Assembly: GCF_014805685.1 (NCBI RefSeq) | Contig: NC_060891.1 | Coordinates: 6,063,501 to 6,127,500 of the forward strand | Direction of reading: 5' to 3' | Length of the DNA: 64,000 nt | Source of the DNA: Silurus meridionalis | Lineage: Eukaryota > Chordata > Actinopteri > Siluriformes > Siluridae | Shown here: piece by piece, positions 13,101 to 25,100 of the stretch | How positions within the stretch are numbered: the stretch's first letter is position 1 | Layout of the letters: each line of letters starts with the position of its first letter | Made by a program: the position numbers and the translations under genes | Notes under the pieces: generated by a model | Databases searched by the model: none | What the model saw: the letters and a program-made list of their open reading frames with translations, nothing else | Told to the model about the DNA's origin: nothing

Positions 13101-16100
13101 CTTGCTACACTGTCCTACACGATTTAAAACAATTGAACGATGTATTGTATCAAAAGCTGCATTAAAATCTTACATGAATAAAAAAAGACAGTCATTCTTT
13201 ACTCCACTGTCAACAACAAAAAAATCATTTGTAACCTTTATGAGAGCCAACTCTGTGTTATGTCTTTTCTTAAGAAAAAATGATTTCCATTTAAAAATGA
13301 AGTGAGCTGCTGAAAAACAACTTAAGATAGCTTTATTTTTTTATGGTTTTTAAATTGGATGGAAATTGTTAAAATAGAAGGATCAATGCTTGGCTTCTTG
13401 AGCAAAGTCAGAAACACAGCATGTTTAAAACTGTAAGGGACAATGCGATAATTTAGAGAGCCATTTGAAAGACAACATGCATGGACCAAGAGTAGCCGAA
13501 TATCTTCTTTTCCTTCCTTAGCGTCCAACTTCTCATATAGCTCCTCATATGCCTTTTCCTTTACTTTGCCACATTCCTCTTTACCTTTTGCTGCATATAC
13601 CACCACCTGCTCTTCCACATTCCTCTCCTTAAGGCCATACCTACCCATTACCTCCTCATCTACCCTGTTCCCTTCACCAACATGCCCATTAGATTTTGCC
13701 CCAATCACCAATCTTTCTTTCCTAGGTACAACTTCTACCACTTCATCTAACTCACTCCAGAATTTTTCCTTCTTCTCCATCTCACAACCCACATCAGCAC
13801 AAACACCTCATACTAGCTGTCAAGCCCAGTGGTGGATTAGTGATTATTCAGGCTCGTTTTGCAACCATGGGACCTGGGTAACTTGCAGTCATTGAGTTGG
13901 CTATGAACTCCTCTGTATACCAAAGATCAAATGTGAGACTATATGTCCGACAGCTAAAGCTTGTTTAAATTAATTGTTTAAATCCATCGTCATGCTTTTT
14001 TTTTTTTAGTTTAACCTTCAACAGTAATATAATGGACCTATAGAATCATGCTGTTCCTGTGAAAACCTCCTCAGCAGCAGTCAGTGGTTTCTAACTGAAT
14101 AGAACTCCATCCAGAAGTAGGGCATCAGGATGGATCAGACAGGTTCGGCAAAAAGAAGAAAACAGGATCAGTGGTACCACTAAAGCATGTATAGCTCGGC
14201 AGAGAATGAGAGATAAACATCAAGAGGTGAAGGGGAGAGAGAAACATAGATTATTAGGTATCCTTACTGTTATGTCATAGTTTTATTCAAACCTATTATT
14301 CTTTTAGGCACTGTCCAGTCTTCTTACATTACAAATAATAGAAATTGAATTTACTTTCACATAGATTTTATTGTAAACACATAATGAAGCTGTTTTAGAT
14401 ATTACAAAAGACGATGTTAAATATTTGTACAGATGTGAGTGACTGTCAAACTTGGAATACACCTAATGGAATTTAAAATGAAGGTTTCAGCTGTGCAGGG
14501 GAGAATATTTTTTATTTATTTATCTTTTTTTTTGTTGAATGGTGACAATGCATCTTCTCCAGAATGTGAAATTATGTCTTGTGCTTTTGTGTGTGAAATG
14601 ATTTTCTTTTTTCAGAATTTTCCCACCAAATTATAATGTTTTGTAGTCACAGGGAAAAATTACAAGGCTGCGGGCTGTGTATTGTTGGACCAATTGCTAA
14701 AAAAGAAAAACAAATTATCTTTTTTTCAGTTTATATTGATGCAGGTGATAAAATCCAGCAAAATCCCAATTGACACACTTTCAATAGGCTACATTTGCCA
14801 CTGAGAGAGAAAAGAGAATGTGGGTGGCATGTCTGAGTCACGGCACTGGCCGAAAGTCTGCTGATCTATAATTCTGTATTGGAAGGTGGGTAAACATGTG
14901 CAAATCAAAACTGGCAAAATTATCTCCAATAATTTTAAAAGAAAAGTTTACAAGAGCAAAGTGAGTACAAGAAAGAAAGAAAGGAGAATTTTATGGGCGT
15001 TAACCGTCGCTCTCATTTCTGCTTTATTATTATATAAAGAAGTAGTCAATATTGTAATAATGATAATAATAATAATGATTTGTCAAGTTTCATGAGATGC
15101 TGATTTTTCATGCTATGCATGCTAACTTTGTGTGTACTTTGTGTTTCCCACCACTCATTTTCTTTCCCTATGTATATGAGAAAGTGGAGATGCTTCTACG
15201 TCTACATACTGTACCCACTCTTTCTTCCCACACCCCATATCTGGAAGTCCTCAACAGAGCAGCGTTTGAGATAACACAGCGATTCCCTTTTGAGAAGGAA
15301 AAGCAGTATGGGAAAGGAGCCTATTTTTAGACAGGCTTAAAATGCCTTGCCTTATTTGGACTAGCTTGCAAACTCCATAAACAGAAGTTGAACAGGAAAC
15401 GTGAAATGTTGGAGGACAAAATGTTTAGTGAACACTGGGTAAATACAGTCTGACACTTGGTAAAAGTGTTCAATAAAAAAAAGTAACATGAGTCATCATT
15501 AAGATGAATCATGACTTTTTTAGGGCAGCGAATTTATAAACAGTTGCTGACGCTGTTGGACTGAAATTTCTAAACACCACACACAATGTTATTGACTGAT
15601 CTGATGACCTTGTGCTTATCTGGTTTGTTTCCCTGTCTAAAAATACTCTATAGATTTTCTGAAAAAGGTGCAGCAGAGAGAGGTACACCGAGCAGAGGTG
15701 AGACAATCAATTTTGAAAGCCTCTCTATCAAAAATTTTAAATGTGAAAAAGAAGCAAATGTACAGCAATTTAAAGTATAGTTATTAGCATAGATTATTGC
15801 TTAATTATTGTTTTGTTTTTATAACTGATTTAAATCTATACAAAGAACCCTTTCACATTTTAAAGCCAATCATATTGGTACATTACATTAGGTGTTCATT
15901 AATAATTTAGTGCATAATTTTGACGCGCAGGAGGAAGGAATGCGAGAAGAGGACATTCCAGACCTCCAGTAACAACAGAATCACGAGGTAGACAAATCTT
16001 ACAGCCTGCAAAGAATTGAAGCATATATCATTCTCTTAATCATACCAGTTGAAGCCCTTGATAACTCTGTCGGTCTTCAAATTTGTTCCTTGAAGCATAT

Positions 16101-19100
16101 TTATACATACAGTAGATGTTGTTATAGTGGCATTTATCATAGTTTGTGTTTGACTGGTCACTAAATGGAATGGATTTCATTCAGCTTGAACAAGTAGTCC
16201 AGTAAATAATATCAACTTTGACATGGATTTAGGAATGAAAGCACAGTGGCAAAACAATTCAAACCCATTAAAATATTATTAATGATAAGAAAAAGCCAGT
16301 CAGATCGCAGCAGCGCAGTGCATCAAATCACGCAAGTACAGGTCAAGAGCTTCGGTTGATCATCACATCAAACATAAAAACTGAGAGAAATCTTTATGAC
16401 TTTAACTGTGGCATCGGTTGATCGTGCCGTATAGGCTGGTTTGAGTATTTGATGATCATCGGAATTATCACGTACAGAAATCTCTAGCGTTTACACAGAG
16501 TGGTGTGAAAAACAAGGCAATGAGTGGGCTACAGTTCTGTAAATTAAATCACTTTGTCAATAAAAACAAAGGTTAGAAAAGAAATGACCAAATTAGTTTG
16601 CCTGTCCAGGAAGGATGATATATCTCATATAATTACTCTTTACAACCTTGGTGAGCAGAAAAAAACATCTCAGCATGCACAATACATTAGCTTTTGCATC
16701 ATTCTGCATAAACTGTCAAGACTGACATTCAGTGAGTTACTGTGAGTATCAGAGTTGGTAATTGTTATACAATTGACATGTTCATTAGTATGAAATTAAA
16801 ACCAAGCATGCACAATTGCTCTTATCTTTAAGCTTTTAGAAGAAGTCAAGAAGAAGCTTTTATTGTCATTTCAACCATATACAGCTGACGCATTACACAG
16901 TGAAATAAAACAACGTTCCTCCTAAACCCTGGTGCTACATACAACAACAATCACAAAAACACAGAGCTAAGGACTAGTAAGTGTCCTCGCCACATAAAGT
17001 GCATCGTGTGCAACCTGGTGCAAACAGTGCAAAGACAACATAAGACAGTGCAAGACAATTCAGGACAGTGCAAGACAAATACACAAAATGCAAAATTGCG
17101 CCGCCAGTAAACCTGTTGTGTATTGCACACTGGTGTGTAAGAGATGTAAAGTGAACAGTAGCAGAAAAAATGTAAACAAAATGCGAGACCACTGAAACCT
17201 TGTAATATCTTGTAATATGTGTGTTATAATTTTTGTTGTGATTTTTTATGTGCTCCAGGTGGAGAGCATGAAAAGAGAGGAAAGAATGTTCCTGTGGTTG
17301 GCAGTAAAGTGAAAGGAAAGGACCGTTTGACCGGCCGAGCCAGGAGGTAAGATGATACTTAAAGCACATTGTGTAGTTATTAGTCTTTTTAATTATTATG
17401 TAATTAACACTATTCATTAATTATTCAATTGTGCACACATTATGGAAAATGTAATCAGAACATTTTGACTTTTTACCCTGTGTTTAATAATGTGTTTATT
17501 AAAAACATTGTGTCTGTGTTTTCTGTGTACCTCAAAAAACATCTACACTAGCAAACGGTAATTTCAAGGATAGTTTGCTACGATAAAACTTCTTGAAAAA
17601 ATCTCTTTAAAGTGCCTTGCAAATGTGTTCAGACTCCAGACCAATTAATTTACTTGTTTACTTGGTACTTTGGCCCTAGATCTTGGGTATAATAGTCATG
17701 TTATCATAGTTATATAATAAGTAGAGCTGTCAATCAATGAAATGATGTGATTTCGTATTTTCAAAAATATTTTAAACGCAAGTTAATCGCACATTATTAT
17801 CTGTTCTAAATGTACCTTAAAATAATACTTAAGTTTTTTAATACTCTAATCAACATGATCATGGACAAATATAGATGCTTAATCCAAATATATGTTTTTA
17901 ATTATTAGTAAAAACATACTCAACATAGAGCATGAAGACAAAATATTCTTGTAAATGTTTTTGTGTAATTATGTATTTTAAATTACGTAAATCATCAGGA
18001 CACCAAACAGAGCTTTTTGTTATGTTTCTACACGGACGGTTTTAATTGCCGGTTGTGTGCAGCATGGCGGTTTTTGGTCTGTGAAATAGGGATATAAGTT
18101 TTTAATCCATTACCACAGTAAAACAAATGTTTAGGGATTAAAAATGTATACAAAAATTGAAAACTTTTCGCTTGAGTATATTATCTTTTTAAGTCTGAGT
18201 AAAGAAATTTCGTCATGAATAAATGGTGTTAAGTTGAAGTTTTATATATATTTACTGCATTAATCGATTTTATAAAATTAGCGCTGTTAAAATTAATTTG
18301 CATTAATTCGTTATTAACGCGCTCTAAAAATAAGTCATATTTATATATAAATGTTTAATATTTTTTGCTTGCTTGTTCTAAGGTTAAAACAGATGATGAC
18401 TAAAGGGCAAACGAATGCCTCTGAGATGCAGTGTATGTCTGCAACCACTGATTCACACTATGTTCTCCTTGTATATCGGGTGCCATTTCTTTTATACAAA
18501 ATAATTGGCTAGTCATATTTGTCTTAATTTAGTGTATTTCTTTCGGCTTGCAAAACAAAACAAAACAAAAAAAACCCCCAAAGTATTACTTCTGATATAT
18601 TATTTTCATTATAGTTAGAATAAGCATTTCTAAAGGATGGCTAAGCAATAGCTCCCTCCACTCAATCAACTCAATGTTTGTTTGTGCTTGAATACCTTAT
18701 TTATTGCAGTGAACGGATCATTTCATAGAAAACATTATATACAAGTATACTTTATTTTTTTCAGATGGGACTCTAAAGACGAAGCAGAGCAATTGCAGGT
18801 TAGTTTTACGCCGAGTACAAAAATAAATAAATAAATAAATAAATACCTGACTTTCTTTTCCCTGTGAGCTTAATTAATAATGTTTTGATCCAGCTGAGTC
18901 TTCTCTATTATGGTTGCATCTGCTACAGTCTGTCCTCACGGTAATAGCTGATAACAATTATAGCTTGTATTGTATTACTCTTGATGCAATTACATAAAAA
19001 ATGTCAATACTTAACAGAAACGCTTAACAATTTATACCATACAACATAAAGTATTTATTATAAGTTTATGATAAAGCATTTCTTTATATATCGTATTTTG

Positions 19101-22100
19101 TTTAAACCTCTCTGGTGGAAAAAACATTCAGAGAATCCAGACTCCCATGATACATGTGCCATCTGGTAAAAGATATTTTTTCGATATATTTTGCCATCTG
19201 TTCTGCACCATATCTCCAGGTGGGTCCAGAAACTAGTTTGGAGGAGTTTTTGGAGGAGCTGGACGCTCTGTGTGATTCTGAGGTCAACAGTAATAGTCCA
19301 GACACAGAGACCCAAGGAGCAGAATCCAGTGCTGTGGAGACGGCTGTGGCCGCTGACAAAGATACAAAACAAGAGAATATGCTTATTCCTACAGACTTGC
19401 TAAACAAGAACACTTCCGTTTCCAGAGGAGCTGAGAAGAAGGTCCGTTTTTCAGAAGACCTCATTCAGGGAGCTTTCGAAAAGAACTCGAATGGCGATAA
19501 GACCGAGATCAAAATTAGTTCTTTAAAAAACACGCCACAGACCAAAACAGCGCTTGGAGAGCAGGATGCCCAACAGGACTTGGGTGGTGATCAGGAAGGA
19601 ATGAAAAACAACCAGGAGATAAAGACCACCAGCAGTATTCTTACAGATTCGCAAGCCAAAACACCAGGCCAAGTTGATTCCCAGGAGACCAGCATTATAG
19701 AATTGAAACCAATGCCCGAGAGCTTCCTAGAGAAACAAACTGTGAGCAAATCTAAGGGGTCAACTTGTGATAGTGTTGGTTCTCAAAATGGCCCTGATTC
19801 CATTGTTTCCACTGAACAGGACCTCCTTCACATGATGGAACCTCTGAAAAATAACACCTCCAGAAATACTGGTAGGAGTCATATTTCTCATATACACACA
19901 TGCTGGTTATTCGAATGACATTCATATTGGTAGGCATAGGTGTTGTTTATTTATGTTAATGTGTTTGTTTAAATGTTATTGTTTCTCTATGCTCATTTAC
20001 ACCATTAATCCATATAAAAAAACACTCATTAACCATGAAGAGCTGATATCACACAAACTACAGATCCTATAATGCAGCGCTTTAGCTGCCTTGTGGAACG
20101 CTAGGCTACCTGGGAACATTCCTGCGTCAATTAAGTCGAGCTTCTGTTGACGTATACAACCCTATCGTCAAGTTATTGCGAAGCTAGCGCCTCACAATGG
20201 CGAAGAGATAAGTTGATTCTGAAAACAGAGCCTTTCAAAACGGAGTATATGTTTACTGACATTGACGGTAAACCCGTATGTCTTATATGTGGAGCGAATG
20301 TGGCTGTAATTAAGGAATTGACTCTAAGACGGCACAAAACATCATGATAAGCTGAAAAACCTGAATGCAGAGCAGAAGATACAGAAAGTTGAAGAGTCAA
20401 AGAAGAATTTAGTTTTTTTGATGTTTTTCACCAGGGCAAAATCACAAAGTGAAGCTGGTGTGTTGGGCAGTAATGCGTTACTGGTTACTGGTAACGCGTT
20501 ACTTTTGACAGTAACTAATACTGTAATGCGTTACTTTTAAAAATAAAGGAACTTCGTTACCGTATGGTGCGTTACAAGTTACTTTTTTAAATGAATGAAT
20601 TTCAGCTGAAGTGTAGACTACAGTCTAACCTGTTTACAGCAGCGTCGCATTGTAGGATTGGTGAATTACCCTCTGTATACACGAAGACAAAGGCGTGTCT
20701 CCGTTTATTCAGGTCTGTGCGGCAGTAATGGCGAGTCGAGACGAGAGCAAAACGAGTTTCTCAAAGTGGAAATATGCTCATTATTTCACTTTCGTTGAGC
20801 ATAAAGACAAAAACCTTTTAGTCAAATGTAAGCTGTGTCTTTCTGGTTTGAAGCTCATATCTACTGCGATAAACAGCAACTCCAATCTGTTGAAGCTCCT
20901 CCAGGAACTCTATGCTAGAAGCTAGAAGCTAACCCGGTGTTCTGTTCTACATTGTTGATAGTTTTCATACTTCAGCTGTGAAAGGAGCATTTTTAAGGGC
21001 TCAACACAACAGCAGAAGCCACTTTAGTTTTTGATTGTGAATATATGTTACTTTTTAAATGAAGTAACGAGTAACTGTAACTAGTTACTATTTTTTAGTA
21101 ACTAGCACAACACTGTATATCATCATATTTATGTTAAAAAAAAATTTAGCTTTAGTGTGTTCAATAAATGTTTATTTTGTTTGGCCTGCAACTTAGTGTG
21201 CTTTGAGTTTGGCCCCCTGTGCAATTGAGTTTGATACCCCTGTCCTAAAGGTTTGGGTTAATAGTGCATTTTGAGATGCTTTCTGCTTAACATGGTTATA
21301 AAAATTTTAAACAAATTCCCTTATTCTAATGTTTAATGTAATGTAAGTGTATAATGGCTAAATGTTCTTTTGTCTAGTGATGCGTTTATGAAACAATTCT
21401 AATATTACTTGAGGGAAATACCTCAGATGGTATGTCATCCATTCATGTATTCATTCATTACCTGCTTTGTCTTAAACAGTGGCTCAGTAAATCTGAAGCA
21501 TATCCCGAGAACACTAGGCATAAGTTGGGTGTACAACCTTGATGAAATCCCAGTCCTTTACAGGGCAGCATACACACATTTACACTTTCATTCACACCTA
21601 AATTGGGAAATAGGAGGAAACCAAAGAATCCAGACGAATCCCAAGCAAATACAGAGAGAACGATAACAGTAACACAAAATGCACCAGAGCAGTACCAGTT
21701 CAGGGTTTCAAGTCAATATTAGTCTTGATAGAAAAATCAATATCAGTTATCTACTCAAGTAATGTTACAGCACCTAATTTAGCTGCGTCTAAAATGTTAA
21801 CATGCATGATCAAATGTTGTGCTTGAACAGTTTGGATGGCTGAAGTTGTGATTATTGCATGCCCTTTCTCTTACAGACGATCTGATTGACTCCAGTCTCT
21901 CAGTATTGAGTTTGGAATCAGGAGATTCTCTGCCTGTCCACAGCACCAGCACTGAAAAGGTACGAGCAGTGGTCCCGAAGGGTCAAACCACAACTAATAC
22001 TGCAGGTAGACTCTTTAAGGCAATTGTATGACCTACAAGATGTCTCTGGCCTTCTGTTTTGGGGAGGGTGGAGCACATTTTAAATACAAATGAGTAATTT

Positions 22101-25100
22101 TCGTCTAGTGCGTCATGAATAGGCCTGGTTAAGTAATGCTCTGGCTGCACGCGGATTAGATTTTTTCATTTGACTTGCAAATTGAAAGTACCTCTGCCTT
22201 ATGTTGCTGCGCAACTCACTGGAGCTTTTGAAGGTGGCACTGTTGGTGTACATTTTTACACTTTTCGCAGCTCAGCATATTCACAAGCAGGTTTTGTGTG
22301 GTGCTAAGGAAACCTGCCAGGAGATTTTTTTTATTGTAGCACGAAGGACTTCAGCATCTGCCAGCGATTATGACAGTGTAATATATTGTTAGTGATGCAT
22401 ATGCCATGGATATCACTAATCTGCTCAAAAGACCTAGAGTTCTCTAAGGCAAAGAACATAACTCTTAATAAATATGACTGTACAAATTTTACAGCAAACT
22501 GTAGGAATTTATATTTAAGAACAACCTGAAAAGACATTGAACATATTTTTTTGTTTGTGTGTCAACAGTCAAGGAAAGATTTTCAATATCTACAAACCCG
22601 ATTCCAAAAAAGTTGGGACACTGTACAAATTGTGAATAAAAAAGGAATGCAATAATTTACAAATCTCATAAACTTATATTTTATTCACAATAGAATATAG
22701 ATAACATATAAAATGTTAAAAGTGAGATATTTTGAAATGTCATGCCAAATATTGGCTCATTTTGGATTTCATGAGAGCTACACATTCCAAAAAAGTTGGG
22801 ACAGGTAGCAATAAGAGGCCGGAAAAGTTAAATGTACTTATAAGGAACAGCTGGAGGACCAATTTGCAACTTATTAAGTTAATTGGCAACATGATTGGGT
22901 ATAAAAAGAGCCTATCAGAGAGGCAGTTTCTCTCAGAAGTCAAGATGGGCAGAAGATCACCAATTCCCCCAATGCTGCGACGAAAAATAGTGGAGCAATA
23001 TCAGAAAGGAGTTTCTCAGAGAAAAATTGCAAAGAGTTTAAAGTAATCATCATCAACAGTGCATAATTTGGTTTCTCATCAACGCCTTGGGTGGTTCCAT
23101 TAAATTCCAGAGTAAGAACGGGAGCTTTGAGGATGGAATGGACTGTAGTTAATGACAACAGACTGCTACATTGACTCAGGACTACAGTTCGCTTCTGATC
23201 ACCATCACTGTATCCCACAACATCGTATATCTGCTATAAATGGACATTCGGGGCAACCCATATGAGGATGGTTCCTTTCAAGGTTTCTTCCTTATGCCAT
23301 CTCAGGGAGTTTTTTTTCTTGCCACAGTCTCCACCGGCTCGCTCATCAGGGACAAACTTACTTATACATATTCACTTTTAATCCCCACATTATCTGTGTA
23401 AAGCTGCTTTGAGACAATGTTTTTATACAAATAAAAATGAATTGAATTGAATAATATCATTCAAAGATTCTGAGAATCTGGAACAATCTCTGTGTGTAAG
23501 GGTCAAGGCCGGAAAACCATACTGGATGCCCGTGATCTTCGGGCTTTTAGACGGCACTGCATCACATACAGGAATGCTACTGTAATGGAAATCACAACAT
23601 GGGCTTAGGAATATTTCCAGAAAACATTGTTGGTGAACACAATCCACCGTGCCATTCGCCATTGCCGGCTAAAACTATAGGTCAAAAAAGAAGCCATATC
23701 TAAACATGATCCAGAAGCGCAGGCGTTTTCTCTGGGCCAAGGCTTATTTAAAATGGATTGTGGCAAAGTGCAAAACTGTTCTGTGGTCAGACGAATCAAA
23801 ATTTGAAGTTCTGTTTGGAAAACTGGGACGCCATGTCATCCGGACTAAAGAGGATGAGGACAACCCAAGATGTTATCAGCGCTCAGTTCAGAAGCCTGCA
23901 TCTTTGATGGTATAGGGTTGCATGAGTGCGTGTGGCATGGGCAGCTTACACATCTGGAAAAGCACCATCAATGCTGAAAGGTACATCTAAGTTCTATAAC
24001 AACATATGCTCCCATCCAGACGTCGTCTCTTTCAGAGAAGACTTTGCAGTTTCCAACATGACAATGCCAGACCACAGACTGCATCAGTTACAACATCATG
24101 GCTGCGTAGAAGAAGGATCCGGGTACTGAAATGCCCAGCCTGCAGTCCAGATCTTTCACCCATAGAAAACATTTGGCACATCATAAAGAGGAAGATGCGA
24201 CAAAGAAGACCTAAGGCAGTTGAGCAACTACAAGCCTGTATTAGACAAGAATGGGACAACATTTCTATTCCTAAACTTGAGCAACTTGTCTCCTCAGTCC
24301 CCAGACATTTGCAGACTGTTATAAAAAGAAGAGGGGATGCCACACAGTGGTAAACATGGCCTTGTCCAAACTTTTTTGAGATGTGTTGATGGCATGAAAT
24401 TTAAAATCAACTTATTTTTCCTTTAAAATTATATATTTTCTCAGTTTAAACATTTGCTATGTCATCTATGTTGTATAAGCTTCTTAATACTTGAATGGAA
24501 AAGACCACTAATTGGATAAGGATCTAAGTGGTTCAGCAAGATTGACTAACTGTATACCTATATAACAACTTTGCCAAATGAGAATAACTAAAAAAAAGTA
24601 ATTAAATGTATCCCAACCTGAGAGAAAACACCCTTGATGGGACATCAGCTCATCACATGTTACGACTTTAGAGACAAATGGGGCTTACTGGTGCTATTCT
24701 GACAAAAAATTCTGCATGAAACTGGGCAAATCAGCCACAGAGACATTTGACATGACATACGTTTGACATACACCAATGCAATGAGTCTTTCGAGGTGTTT
24801 TAAATGCGTGCTTCTAAAGAGCGTGAGAACATCACTGGAAGATGACGAGAGATCAGGAAGACCTTCAACAAGCTTAACCCCCAAAAATGCCGAAACCTTA
24901 CGGCAACTTGTGCATGATGATCGACGGAGAACAATCCACAGGACCTCACCCAGATTTGGCTAGTGCAGACTTCGCCCTCTTCCCAAAGATGAAGATTCAT
25001 CTCAAAGGTTGATGTTTTGATACCATTGTTGAGATCCAGCCAGAATAGCATAAGATGCTTGACACGCTTCGAAAAGAAGACTTCCAGGACACATTCCAGA

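Noticed and set aside
15660..15698. Alternative acceptors AAAAAG|GTGCAG, GTGCAG|CAGAG and CAGCAG|AGAGAG for ccdc9b window exon 3
   Set aside because: All three leave the wrong phase after the previous exon; only CTATAG|ATTTTC restores the frame.
16974..17417. 147-codon - strand ORF
   Set aside because: It runs antisense through a Rex1-like 3' UTR and a ccdc9b exon; no motif supports it.
19058..19464. - strand ORFs of 104 and 120 codons
   Set aside because: Antisense shadows of the large ccdc9b exon.
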